From Pelagibacteraceae bacterium AG-404-P08 (lineage in GTDB: Bacteria > Pseudomonadota > Alphaproteobacteria > HIMB59), in contig QCJF01000004.1 in assembly GCA_003216195.1 (NCBI GenBank), positions 62,001 through 126,000 on the forward strand: DNA of 64,000 nucleotides, given 5' to 3'. This document shows, piece by piece, positions 24,062-35,500 of the stretch. Numbering within the stretch: position 1 is the first letter of the stretch; the number at the start of each line of letters is the position of its first letter. Both the position numbers and the translations under genes were made by a program. The notes beneath the pieces are model-generated. The model was not told where the DNA came from. It was given only the letters and a program-made list of their open reading frames with translations, and made no database searches.

Positions 24062-24970
24062 ATGGCAGATATAATTGATGGAAAAGCTTTTGCAGCAAAA
24101 ATTAGAGCTGAGGTAAAAGAGGACTCAGATAAATTAATCTCTCAAAAACAAGTAGACCCCTGTCTAGCAGTGGTACTAGTAGGAGAAAATCCAGCTAGTA
24201 AGGTTTATGTGGGTCAAAAGACAAAAATGGCTGCAGAATGTAATATTAAAACTAAAGATTTCAAATTAGAAGCGAGTACAGATCAAGAAACATTATTGAA
24301 ATTGATTGATGAGCTAAACAATGATGACTCCGTTCATGGTATTTTAGTACAATTACCTTTACCTAAGCAAATTGATGAGAGAAAAGTAATTGATGCTATT
24401 GTTGTAGAAAAGGATGTTGATGGCTTTCATGCTATAAATGCAGGAAGACTTTCTATTGGGGGTGATATGTTGAAAAAAGCTTTTATTCCATGCACGCCTT
24501 TAGGTTCTCTTTTACTTTTAAAAGATCATGTAGAAGATTTAAAAGGTAAGAGTGCTGTTGTGATTGGTAGATCAAATATAGTGGGTAAACCTATGGCACA
24601 ACTTTTAATCGAAGAGTCGTGTACCGTTACGGTGGTGCATTCCAAAACCAAAGAAATTGAAAAAGTTTGCTCACAAGCAGATATTATTGTTGCAGCTATA
24701 GGAAGGGCTGAGATGATTGACTCAAAATGGTTAAAGGATGGTGTGGTCGTTATTGATGTTGGCATAAACAGAATAGCTATTACAAAAGAAGATGGAAGTG
24801 AAGGAAGTAAGATAGTTGGTGACGTAGACTTTGAAAGTGCCTCCACGAAAGCCTCAAAGATTACTCCTGTACCAGGTGGTGTTGGGCCGATGACTATAGC
24901 ATGTCTGCTGAGAAATACTGTAACATCAGCTTATCGTCATGCTGGTCTTGAGGACCCAAGGTCAAATTAA
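24062..24970 (+). CDS. folD: Methylene-THF dehydrogenase / methenyl-THF cyclohydrolase FolD
   Basis: 302 aa from the ATG at 24062, chosen for the AAGGAG just upstream. Signatures: catalytic Lys region ENPASKVYVGQKTK, GILVQLPLP, the NADP-binding VVIGRSNIVGKPMAQLL and the C-terminal TPVPGGVGPMT. It interconverts 5,10-methylene-, methenyl- and formyl-tetrahydrofolate, supplying purine synthesis (purH lies at 54554). It ends 2 bp before a convergent small gene. Confidence 0.96.
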   Translation: MADIIDGKAFAAKIRAEVKEDSDKLISQKQVDPCLAVVLVGENPASKVYVGQKTKMAAECNIKTKDFKLEASTDQETLLKLIDELNNDDSVHGILVQLPLPKQIDERKVIDAIVVEKDVDGFHAINAGRLSIGGDMLKKAFIPCTPLGSLLLLKDHVEDLKGKSAVVIGRSNIVGKPMAQLLIEESCTVTVVHSKTKEIEKVCSQADIIVAAIGRAEMIDSKWLKDGVVVIDVGINRIAITKEDGSEGSKIVGDVDFESASTKASKITPVPGGVGPMTIACLLRNTVTSAYRHAGLEDPRSN

Positions 24971-24972
24971 AA

Positions 24973-25317
24973 TTAAGTTTTTATTTTTCCTGAAATACTT
25001 GACCCAGGTGTTACGACATTTCCTTGCTCATCAACAATTACTGGACCGGAGACTGGATCAGTTACTCCCAATTCTGAACTAAGCTCCTCTAAAATATCTC
25101 TTATAGTGTCAAGATATGCGATCATTTGTTGGCGAGCATTGGCAAGACTATTTTCGTCAACCCACTCAACAACGCTGCAATAGGATCGCTCACCTGTTTT
25201 TATAACTTTGCGGGTAATAACTCCATCAGGATTTGAAAACTTCTTCATTGAGTCAATAAAGGATTGCTCATTACCAGGTTTAACTTTGAAACGCACGACA
25301 CTCAAAAATTTAGCCAT
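24973..25317 (-). CDS. Small ABM-like dimeric alpha/beta-barrel protein
   Basis: 114 aa. The first ~80 residues (MAKFLSVVRFKVKPGNEQSF, then SYCSVVEWVDENSL) fit the antibiotic-biosynthesis-monooxygenase / ferredoxin-like barrel pattern. The C-terminal ~35 residues are a Val/Gly/Pro-rich tail. No catalytic inference is safe. It is on the same strand as the secretion cluster, 48 bp after its last gene, and may be read through from it. Confidence 0.55.
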   Translation of the reverse strand: MAKFLSVVRFKVKPGNEQSFIDSMKKFSNPDGVITRKVIKTGERSYCSVVEWVDENSLANARQQMIAYLDTIRDILEELSSELGVTDPVSGPVIVDEQGNVVTPGSSISGKIKT

Positions 25318-25365
25318 AATTCATCCTATTAAAATTATCAAATGAAAACATCATAATTCTTAGAC

Positions 25366-27468
25366 TTAAAAACTTATTTCTCTTATTAGGGTCGCAGATA
25401 TTAAATTTAACATTTTATCAAAATAACTCTGTGGCTGAATACTTACATTTGCAACACCTAAAACTTTCTTATCGGAAAAGATTATATTTTCCGACAATTT
25501 AAGGATTGCTTTATAATAGGATCTCTCAGATTGTATTCCTCCGCCAGGTTTTTCTCTTGCAGCTATAGGGCCGTTAAAAATAGAGGTAACCGAAGGATAA
25601 AGACTAAAATCGTCTACTGGTGAATTGCTTATGGACACTACTTCTAAATCAATCCTTGGCATTTCAATTGAATTAGGAACAAAAAAACTATTTTTAAACT
25701 CTTTAACCTTTGAAATATCATTTTCAGATAAAAAAGCTATGACTTGAAATGACTCTTTATTTACAATTGACATAATTGGATCATCTTTATTTAGCCATTG
25801 ATTTTTTTTTAATTCAATTAAACTTACAATCTCTCCTTTAAATGGTGCAGTAATATTTAACGATGATTTAATTTTTTCTAAATTATTAATATTAGTTATG
25901 ATTTTTTTTTCTTCACTTTTCATTATCATTAAATCTGATTTATTTTGATCACCCTCTAAAGCATTGTTTATTTGAATTGAAATTAATTTTTTTTCTTCAA
26001 GAAGTTTTTGTATATCTGAATTAAGTGATGGCGAATTTAGTTTTATTAAGTCTGCTCCTAAATGTACAGATTGATTTTCTTTAATGTATATATCTGAAAC
26101 TTGTGAATTTATTGTTGGGTAAATTGTAATGTACTCTTCTGATTGATAAATTGCAGGAATGGACTGTGTATTTTTCCAAGGGTAGAATAAAATAAATGAT
26201 AAGGCTCCTAAAATTAAAATTGTTCTAATTACACGAATATTTAAAAAAAAACTAGAGCGAAGTTTCCACCATTCTCTTAACTCCTTTAAAATAGGTAATG
26301 CTATAAACCAAATAATTTCTACTACAAAAAGAAATATTCCTAAAATTTTGAATGCAAAAAAATAAACCAATAAAGCTATTCCGATAAATAAGAAGAACCT
26401 GTATATCCAAGTCGACCAGGCATAAATAGTAATTAAATTTTGGCGTTGTTGGCTCATATACTCAGGAGGGCTAAGACTCAATCCAAACAACCAATTTCGC
26501 AATTTCCATTTTGCAATAGCAAATGCTCGGGGCTGGAGGTTATCTATTTTTATAAAATCAGCAAATACGTAATATCCATCAAACCTCATGAATGGGCTGA
26601 TATTAATGAGAAGTGATGAAATCCATCCTGTTGTTGCAACGAAAAAAGCTGCACTTTTCAAAATTCCTGGATCAGATACTCCCCATACAAAAGTAGCCAG
26701 CAAGGCTAAATGTAGCTCTGTCGAGATTCCAGCAAAATTTATTGTCAGTCTTTTCTTATGATCTCTAAGTCTCCAAGCATTAGTATTATCAGTGTATAAA
26801 AAAGGAAAAAAGACTAAAAACGCAATTCCCATTGAATTGACATTACATCCAAAATTCTTAGCCGTGTAAGCATGGCCTAATTCATGAATTGCTTTTACAC
26901 CTACTAATGCAATTGCGTAAAAAATTAGTCCATTAAAATTGAAAAAATACAAAAAAGTATTTAAAAATTCATCCCAGCTTTGAATAACAAAATAAATTCC
27001 AATAATACCAAAAAAATAAATTATTGATCTAAAAAGTTTTTTTCCAAAAAGCTTAGCTATATTTATTGTTCTATCTAAAAAAGGATCTGGCTTAATCAAA
27101 GGTATTTTAAAAAAAAGATAATTATGAATTAAATTTAAAAACCAATGCTTTTTTTTAGCCTGATGTTGAGCTAGTAATAGTTTAACATCTTCTGAACTTG
27201 AGTGAGTTATTAAACTATTAACCTTTAAAAAATTTATAAAATCATCTAACTCCTCCTCCTCGATAGAAACCCCCTTAGCTTCTACTTTTTCAATAAACTG
27301 TTTTGAGTCTACTCCTGCAATCCAATGTCTCAGTATTCGAAAAGCATTTAAACCTAATGTAAAATATTTGTTTCTTAAATTATCATAAATCAGCCATGAT
27401 GGAGAACCGTCCTCCATAGGAGTTCCTGGTAAAAGTTGAAGGTCTTGTCTTATTGATGGAGTAATCAT
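25366..27468 (-). CDS. M50 (site-2-protease-like) metallopeptidase fused to a HlyD-type adaptor, with PqqD-like N-domain
   Basis: 700 aa in three parts. Residues ~1-90 have the winged-helix pattern of PqqD/RRE domains (PSWLIYDNLRNKYFTLG, then ILRHWIAGVDSKQFI). Residues ~130-420 are a polytopic M50 domain with the zinc motif HELGH (His195, Glu196, His199) and the third-ligand motif RFDGYY (Asp297). Residues ~430-650 are a periplasmic adaptor with paired biotinyl-lipoyl-like halves (VSDIYIKENQSVHLGADLIKL and ITAPFKGEIVSLIELKKNQWL) around a coiled coil. It starts one base before the stop of the GAF-adaptor gene is complete, so it is operonic. I infer an inner-membrane component of surface-protein export; whether it cleaves substrate is unknown. 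Confidence 0.75.
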   Translation of the reverse strand: MITPSIRQDLQLLPGTPMEDGSPSWLIYDNLRNKYFTLGLNAFRILRHWIAGVDSKQFIEKVEAKGVSIEEEELDDFINFLKVNSLITHSSSEDVKLLLAQHQAKKKHWFLNLIHNYLFFKIPLIKPDPFLDRTINIAKLFGKKLFRSIIYFFGIIGIYFVIQSWDEFLNTFLYFFNFNGLIFYAIALVGVKAIHELGHAYTAKNFGCNVNSMGIAFLVFFPFLYTDNTNAWRLRDHKKRLTINFAGISTELHLALLATFVWGVSDPGILKSAAFFVATTGWISSLLINISPFMRFDGYYVFADFIKIDNLQPRAFAIAKWKLRNWLFGLSLSPPEYMSQQRQNLITIYAWSTWIYRFFLFIGIALLVYFFAFKILGIFLFVVEIIWFIALPILKELREWWKLRSSFFLNIRVIRTILILGALSFILFYPWKNTQSIPAIYQSEEYITIYPTINSQVSDIYIKENQSVHLGADLIKLNSPSLNSDIQKLLEEKKLISIQINNALEGDQNKSDLMIMKSEEKKIITNINNLEKIKSSLNITAPFKGEIVSLIELKKNQWLNKDDPIMSIVNKESFQVIAFLSENDISKVKEFKNSFFVPNSIEMPRIDLEVVSISNSPVDDFSLYPSVTSIFNGPIAAREKPGGGIQSERSYYKAILKLSENIIFSDKKVLGVANVSIQPQSYFDKMLNLISATLIREISF

Positions 27469-28803
27469 TTAGATACCAAGTGTTTGTCGAACAAAAATAA
27501 TTGGTTTTCTAAATAAGTAAAAAAATAGTTTCACCTCTTCACCGAAAATTTTTGCAGTTCCTCTTAGTCCAATTCTTGGAGAGTTTTTAGCCGTAAGAAT
27601 TTCCGCTGTTACCCGGTAAGCTAGAGTGTTCTCACTAGTAAGTTCAGGCTCATAAGAAAATTTTGAAACCTTTGCAGGAATAACATTTAGTGGATCAGAG
27701 TCTAAAAAAACATTAATTTCTGCGTCTTTTTTGACTGTTATAGCATCTTTTACTGGCATCATTATCTCGACAACAACATTCGATGGGTCAGCAATAACCA
27801 TTATTGTCTCTCCTACCTTAAAAGGCTTGCCTATAAGAAGTGATTTATCCTTGATAACTGCAATTCCATCAGCAGGAGAATTGATCGTAGATTCATCTAA
27901 TAGATATTTCTGATAACTTAAGGTTTGTTCTACAAGTTTAATTTTACTCTGAAGTTGACTGACCATCGCTTTGTCCTCTTTACTTTGAAAAGAAGACTGT
28001 TTTGCCTGAAGTAATTCGGTTTCAATTACTTTTAATTCTTGGAAAGCTAAATCGTAATCATTTTGTAAATCTGTTTTTTCAAAAGATACTAATGTAGTTC
28101 CAATATCAACATCATCATTATTTTGAATAAAAACTTCTTGAATGACACCTTCAATAGGAGCATTAATAACATAGGGGTCTTTTGGGACAATTTCTGATTT
28201 ACCAACTGTCGATAGAGAAATTGGAATGAACATACTAGCAATAAGTCCTGCAATAATTAAAAATTGAAACCATGTATTTTTAAAAACTTTAATGGAACTT
28301 TCAAAAAAATTATTTTCTTTGAGTGATCCCATCGCGTGTCCAATAGATAAACTCAAATGTCTAATGTACTCTATGTCTTGCTCTTCCCAATTTTCATCTC
28401 TTGCAAGTATCAATGCTGCTTGAGGGCCTTTTTGATTTGAAAAACAAGGAACCCATAAAAGTTTATCAGGAATTGGATTTTCACCTTTAGCAGGAATTAA
28501 TGAGTCTTTTTCAATCGTAAATGGATGGGTATCAGGAGATCCTTCTTTTAATTTTTCTCTTATTATTTTCTGAGCTAATATAGTTGTCGAGGAAGTTTGT
28601 TCTACAACTGCTATGTCAGAAATAGCATCAATCTTAAATTTATTTGGATTTGTCCATTCTCCAAAAAAAGCGAATACAAAAGGGGTAATGTTCCTTAGTT
28701 CGTTTGTAACTGTATATCTGATTTCTACTAAAGATTTTGCTTCACGTAATTTTTTTTCAAACGTGAAAATCCTTGCTAATCGATTTAATTGGTCTTGGCT
28801 CAA
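27469..28803 (-). CDS. Membrane-fusion (HlyD-type) protein with cytosolic GAF-like domain
   Basis: 444 aa. The first ~175 residues are soluble and GAF-like (FTFEKKLREAKSLVEIRYTV, then KLLWVPCFSNQKGPQAALILA, IEYIRHLSLSIGHAMG). One membrane helix follows (about 183-200, WFQFLIIAGLIASMFI), then a periplasmic adaptor with lipoyl halves (INAPIEGVIQEVFIQNNDDV and INSPADGIAVIKDKS) around a coiled coil. The GAF-like part would put a sensory or docking module in the cytosol. It overlaps the preceding small adaptor gene by 4 bp. Confidence 0.75.
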   Translation of the reverse strand: MSQDQLNRLARIFTFEKKLREAKSLVEIRYTVTNELRNITPFVFAFFGEWTNPNKFKIDAISDIAVVEQTSSTTILAQKIIREKLKEGSPDTHPFTIEKDSLIPAKGENPIPDKLLWVPCFSNQKGPQAALILARDENWEEQDIEYIRHLSLSIGHAMGSLKENNFFESSIKVFKNTWFQFLIIAGLIASMFIPISLSTVGKSEIVPKDPYVINAPIEGVIQEVFIQNNDDVDIGTTLVSFEKTDLQNDYDLAFQELKVIETELLQAKQSSFQSKEDKAMVSQLQSKIKLVEQTLSYQKYLLDESTINSPADGIAVIKDKSLLIGKPFKVGETIMVIADPSNVVVEIMMPVKDAITVKKDAEINVFLDSDPLNVIPAKVSKFSYEPELTSENTLAYRVTAEILTAKNSPRIGLRGTAKIFGEEVKLFFYLFRKPIIFVRQTLGI

Positions 28804-29537
28804 AATACAACTCGCCCACTCATCCCAGGCAAAAGGGCAGAGCTAGCGTTTGTAATAGTACCTTTTAGTTGAATTGTTTGGCTTACAGCGTCAACATTTG
28901 CACCAATTCCACTAATTGAAGCATTGAATTCTTCTTGTATTTCATCAATATAAACAGTGATTGGATGGCCTATTGTCAGCCAAGAAACCCATTCACTAGA
29001 TACTACCATTTCTAATTCAAGAACATCAGTTTTTATAATCTTCATTAATTCTACCTGAGGTTGTATTGACTCGAATGCATTTACAACGACTTCTTCAACT
29101 GCGCCATCAAAAGGTGCTCTAATTTCACATCTTTTTACATTAAGTTCAGCAATACGCAATTCCGATTTTGCTTTCTCATACTCTGATATAGAAAGTTCAA
29201 GTTCATATTTTCCTATTGATCTCATTTGAAGCATCTGTTCATCACTTTTTAGTTTGATCAAGGCACTATTTTCATTAGCTCTAACTACATCTTTTTGTGC
29301 TTCATACAAACTACAATCAAATTGAATCAGCAAGTCTCCTTTTTGAAATCTTTCCATCTCTTTTACAGAAATTTTTTCAATACGTGCAGCTAATTCACTT
29401 GAAAGAATAGCTTCTTGAGAAGCTACTACCAAGGCTCTTGACTCTCTTACTTCAGCTTTAGAAAAAGAAGTAAATAGAAAAAATAAAATTGTTATTTTAA
29501 CCAGAAGCTTTAACAAGTTTATCTCCATAATTTTCAT
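28800..29537 (-). CDS. Small secreted HlyD/RND-type periplasmic adaptor
   Basis: 245 aa with a signal peptide (about 1-28, ending FTSFSKA). Lipoyl-like halves (ARIEKISVKEMERFQKGDLLI and CEIRAPFDGAVEEVVVNAFES) flank a short coiled coil. The beta-barrel with GHPITVYIDE and the C-terminal LLPGMSGRVVF are typical of CusB/MacA-like adaptors, but it is shorter. Its start lies 41 bp inside the end of the giant surface-protein gene; MEINLL three codons later is an alternative start. Confidence 0.8.
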   Translation of the reverse strand: MKIMEINLLKLLVKITILFFLFTSFSKAEVRESRALVVASQEAILSSELAARIEKISVKEMERFQKGDLLIQFDCSLYEAQKDVVRANENSALIKLKSDEQMLQMRSIGKYELELSISEYEKAKSELRIAELNVKRCEIRAPFDGAVEEVVVNAFESIQPQVELMKIIKTDVLELEMVVSSEWVSWLTIGHPITVYIDEIQEEFNASISGIGANVDAVSQTIQLKGTITNASSALLPGMSGRVVF

Positions 29538-32500
29538 GACCTTCGTATTGTGAGTCTAATTGCTCTTGAAGAGTTGCAAATTTTAAAAGTTTTTCATCTG
29601 CATCAAAATTTTGTGTATTTAAAACAATATTGTCCTGAGTAAGTGCATCAACTAATTGTTCAAAAATAATTGGTATGTCATTTAAACTCGATTGATCGTT
29701 TGTGTTTGGAGCTTGATTTTGATCATTATTTGAGTCATTGGGGTTAAGAGTATCATTGATAATTGTATCATCTCCTAGATTATTTTGGTTATCGAGTAAT
29801 ATTTGGCCTTTTTCATCAACAGTAACTTCAGTTTTTAAAGCTGCACTACGATCTATGAAAGGTTCAAGATTCCTTTTTAAAGTTTTATCTTGGCTAACAG
29901 AATTTCTATCCAAAGTAACATTTATTTCTCTTGTTGTATTATCATTGTCAATTGCAATCACCTTGACATCAATTGAGTAAATATCTTGAGGGAATTGAAC
30001 GATTGTCTGCCCAGTTGAAGGGTCAACACGTATCCAATTTGGAAGTGAAGAGCCGTCTTCCAAGGTTCCGGTATACTGTTTTACATTGGTTCTATAGTCA
30101 TCTCCAATAACAAATCCCAATAATGTATTTTCATTTATTCCAGTTCTTCCACTTTGGTCAATATTTAAATCTTCAACAGCAACATCAATGACTTTCATAC
30201 CTCCATTAAATGTATATTCCTTAACTAGTGAGCTTAAATTACTCCTTAAAGCTAAATCAGTTACTTGATTGCTTACTTTAGGTGTTTCAAAGGTCACTGT
30301 TTTATTAGCAATGGCAGACTCTAAAGTTTTTTTCTTTACAATAATTGGTTGGGCAGGAGCCTCTCCTGAGCCACTAGGCTTTCCAACTATAATTGTAAAT
30401 GTTTGTTGAGTTGATAGGTTACCTCCATCTGTTGCGGTTACCGTAAAAGTATAAGTGCCCTCAGTAAGACGGCCTCTGATCCTCCCTGCATCGTTAACAG
30501 TTAGACCAGCTGGTAAACCACCATAACTATAAGTTAGTGTTCCGTAAGTGCTACTGCTTGGATCTGGATCATCGAAAAAAAGTCTTGATTGAATGACAAT
30601 CCTATTATTTTCAGCACCTCTAAATGTAGGAGCTGATGTTGAAGTAGGGGCATCATTAATACCAGTTACTGTAACAGCTAATTGTGCTGTGTCAGTACTA
30701 GTTCCATTTGAAATTGTATATGTAAAATAATCTATTGCAGTTGTATCAGGAGTAAGAATGTTTGCTCCATCTTGGTCTGCAACATATGTATAAGTACCAT
30801 CAGAGTTAAGTGTTAGTGTACCATAAGTTCCAGTTAAGGCTGATCCCACAGTACCAGTGGTGCCAGTGCCCGCCTCAGCTCCTGTTCTAACATTAGAAAC
30901 TACAGCATCTGCAGTTTCGTCTGCATCAGTACCACCGTTTGTATCATTTGATAATAAACCAGAGCCTTTATTTCCAACACTTAAAGTATTTCCATCCGTC
31001 ACACTTCCTGCATCATTAGCGCCAACTACTTCATTATTTTGACCACTAACTGTAATGGTAATTGTTGCAGTATCAGATGCTGTTCCATCGGATACAGTAT
31101 AAGTAAAGACATCTGTCTCAGTCGAACCATCAGCTATATTATCAGCTGCAGCTTGATCAGCTGTATAAGTGTAAGATCCATCTGCGCCAACAGTTAATGT
31201 TCCATAAGTACCTACTATTTGAGTACCATTGCTCTCATAAGTTGAGCTTGAGGCAACAGTGCCTGTGTTGCCATTTGAGTGGGATATATTAGTTACTGTC
31301 AATGAAGAGGAATCGTCAGCGTCAGTATCATCATTCAATAAATCATCCTGAGCTGCAGTCTTAGTAACAGTTTCGTCCTCATTTACTGAGTCAGTGTCAT
31401 TTACTCCAACAGGATCGTCATTCACACCTGTTATCGTAATTGTAAGATTAGCTGTATCTGTTGTGTCACCATCATCAATTGTATAGACAAATACATCCGT
31501 TACCGTATCGCCCGCGTCTAATGCATCTGCTGTATCTTGATCAGCTACGTAAGTATAAGAACCGTCAGCTCCAATAGTTAAAGTTCCGTATGTTCCAGTG
31601 ACTGATGTGCCGCTACTATTATATGTACTTCCTGAGGAAACATTAGAGTCTGAACCATTTTCTTTTTTAATTTTAGTAACGGTAAAAGTGTCATCATCAT
31701 CTGCATCAGTATCGTCGTTCATTACATCATCTTGGGATCCCGTTTTAGTAACTGTTGCATCCTCATTAACGCTATCTGTATCGTTAACAGCTACCGGGGC
31801 GTCATTCACACCAGTAACAGTAATTGTCAATGTTGCTGTGTCAGTTGCAGTTCCATCAGAAACTGTATAGGTAAAGACGTCTGTTGCAGTATCACCTGCG
31901 TCTAAATCGTCAGCTGCACTTTGATCAGCGACATAAGTATAAGATCCATTTGAATTAAGAGTCAGTGTTCCATAAGTACCTGTTAAAGCTGATCCAACAG
32001 TACCAGTATTTCCCGTACTATCCTCCGCTCCGGTTCTAACAGCTGAAACTGTAAGAGATGCTGAGTCATCTGCATCTGTATCATCATTTAAAACATCATC
32101 CTGCGATGCAGTTTTAGAGACAGTTGCATCTTCATTAACACTATCTGTATCATTAACAGCTACTGGGGCGTCATTTACACCAGTAACAGTAATTGTCAAT
32201 GTTGCTGTTGCAGTTGCTGAATTTTCATCGGTTAGCGTATAAGTAAAAACATCAGTTGCAGGATCATTAGCATCCAAATCATCAGCTGCTGTTTGATCAG
32301 CTGTATAAGTGTAAGATCCATCGGCTCCGATTGTTAAGGTACCATATGTGCCAACTATTTGTGTTCCACTACTGCTATAAGTCGAACCCGAAGAAACAGT
32401 TCCAGAGTTACCATTCGTATGCGATATATTAGTAACCGTTAGCGAAGCATCTGTATCAGCATCTGTATCGTCATTTAATACATCGTCCTCAGATCCTGTT

Positions 32501-35500
32501 TTAGTAACAGTAGCATCTTCATTTACACTATCGGTGTCGTCTACACCCGCAGGTGTATCGTTCTTTCCTGAAACTGTAATTGTTAGTGTTGCAGTGTCAG
32601 TCGCTGTGCCATCTGACAATGTGTAAGTAAAGACATCATTTTCACTATCTCCAGCATCTAAGGCATCAGCTGCTGTTTGATCAGCTGTGTATGTATAAGA
32701 ACCATCTGCTCCAATTGTCAAAGTACCATAAGTACCAACTATTTGTGTACCACTACTATTATAAGTTGAACTTGAAGAGACTGATCCAGAATTGCCATTT
32801 GTATGTGATATATTTGATACTGAAAGAGAAGCGCTTGTATCAGTGTCTGTATCGTCATTTAAAACATCATTTTGAGAACCTGTTTTAGTAACAGTTTCGT
32901 TTTCGTTTACACTATCGGTGTCATCAACAGCTACAGGGGCGTCATTCACGCCTGTAACTGTAATTGTTAGTGTTGCTGTTGCGGTTGCAGAACCATCAGT
33001 AATTCTATAGGTAAAAACATCATCCGCTTGAACCCCTGCAGCAAGTGCTTCAGCAGCTGTTTGATTTGCTGAGTATACATATGAGCCGTCTGAACCAATA
33101 GTTAGTTGACCATAAGTTCCAGTAACAGTTGTGCCCGTGGTAGTTCCACTTGCACCGTAAGTAGTGTTATTACTCACTGATGTGCCTGAGGCTGCACTAC
33201 TATGTTGAATTTGATCAACTCTAATTGTATCTCCATCTGGATCACTATCATCATTTAAAACATCATTTTGAGCACCGGTTTTAGTTACAGATGCATTTTC
33301 ATTCACGCTATCTGTATCGTTAACAGCTACTGGGCTTTGATTACTTGCAGTGCCTCCAATAACAGTGAGTACGAGATCTGCCGTGGTTGTTGCTGTTCCA
33401 TCGGATAAAGTGTATGTAAAAGTATCAGACACTGTAGCACCATCGCTTAATCCTGAAATATCAGAACTTGCTACATATGTGTAAGAACCATCTGCGCCAA
33501 TTGTCAAAGTACCATAAGAGCCCGTTACAGATGTACCACTACTGTTATAGGAGCTCCCTGAAGAAACATTAGAATTATCGCCACCACTTTTTTTAATTTG
33601 AGTGATTCTAAGAGTGTCGTTTGTATCAAGATCACTATCTTTATGTGAACTTGAAGTTGTATGGATGACATCACCTGAGTGTTCGCCGTTTGCATCAAAA
33701 CTTCCGTCAACATTTGCATTTGCACTATTTTGAACAGTTAGTGTAGATCCTTCATTGACGACGCCGACATCATTTTGTGCTGATGGGTTATCGTTTGCCC
33801 CTAATACTTTAATAGTAATATTTGCTGTATTATCTTGCGTGCCATCCGTTATGGTGTAAACAAACACATCATTTTGACTCTCTCCAGCCGCAATGGCATC
33901 TGCAGCTGCTTGATCAGCAGCATAACTATATGATCCGTCTGCACCAATTGTAAGAGTACCATAAGTTCCTGTTACGGAGGTACCGCTACTGTTATAAGAA
34001 CTTCCCGGTTGAACAGAAGAGTCTGTGCCAAGATTTTTTCTAATGAGCTTTACACTTAAAGAGGCTGATGTATCTAAATCACTATCTTTATGAGAGCTTG
34101 AGGAGGTGTCTAAAACATCACCTGAATTTTCTCCTGTTGTGTCAAGAGAACCAGAAATGTTGGAATTTGATCCGTTTGTGACAGTCAAAGTGAGATCTTC
34201 TGTTATTGCACCTTCGTCATCTTGTGCGGTAGGAGTATCGTTTATACCAATAACTGTGATAGTGATTGTTGCAGTATCAGTTGCAGTCCCGTCAGTCAAT
34301 GTATAAGTAAATACATCTGTAACTATATCGCCTGCATCAAGAGCGTCCGCATCAGAATCGTTAGCAACGTATTTATATGAGCCGTCTGAACCAATGGTTA
34401 GTTGACCATAAGTTCCGCTAACAGTTGTGCCTGCGGTAGTTCCAGAAGCACCGTAAGTAGTATTATTGCTTACAGCTGTGGAAGAGCCCGCTGAGCTATG
34501 TTGAATTGCTGAAACTCTCAAAGAAGCACTAGCGTCAGCATCAGAGTCCTTGTTTGAACTTGAGGTTGTATCTATTACATCACCGGTATATTCGCCGGTG
34601 ATGTCTACAAAACTATATGGACTTGAAAGTGAAAAAGATTGGATTCCGTTACTTGATGCTCGAGCCAAAAATGCTTTGGATCCATCATTATTAAATATAA
34701 TATCAGTTGGGTTATCTGCATAGCTACTCACATCAAATGCACCATTAAATGTTGCTGTAGATAAGTTAAAACCGGTACTAAGATCGTATTCTAAAATTTC
34801 ATCATTTTCCTGACCTGTGATAAACAATTTTGTGCCTGTTGCGTTAAATGAAATTCCCCTTGGTGTAGCTTCTTTTGCACTAAAATCTAAACTTCTACTT
34901 GTGTATGAAATTGTTGAGGAATCAAAAGCGGTTGATAGAGAATATTCATAAACAGCATCATTAATATCTCCCAGTAAAAACATTTTAGTTCCATCAGTAT
35001 TAAAAGTAAAACCTCTAGGGTTGCCGTCTTGACCGCTTATGACAGTTGAAGTAGGTGTTGGTAATGAGGAAACATCATAGGCTGTAGATAAAGCAAATTC
35101 ATGAATCTTTTTATTACTTCCTGAGCCATTACTTATATACAGCTTCGTACCATCATTATTAAATCTTATACCACGTGGATTACCTGCGTGAGAAGAAATG
35201 TCTGTTGTACTACTTTGAGTAGCAGTATTTATATCAAAAGCAGTTGTTAAAGTATGTACAGAGATATCTGGTGAATTGCTATGATGAAGAACAAACATTT
35301 TAGTCCCATCATGATTAAATGCTACAGAACGAGTTGTGTCTGTGGTTGCATATGGAGAACCAGTATCAAGAGATGCGGGTGTTACGGTATTATCATTACT
35401 GCTATTGATAACAGTCAAAGTTCCATCTTCATTAATGGTTCCTGTATCATTTTGTGCAACAGGAGCATCGTTCACTCCCGTTACAGTTATTGTTAAAGTT

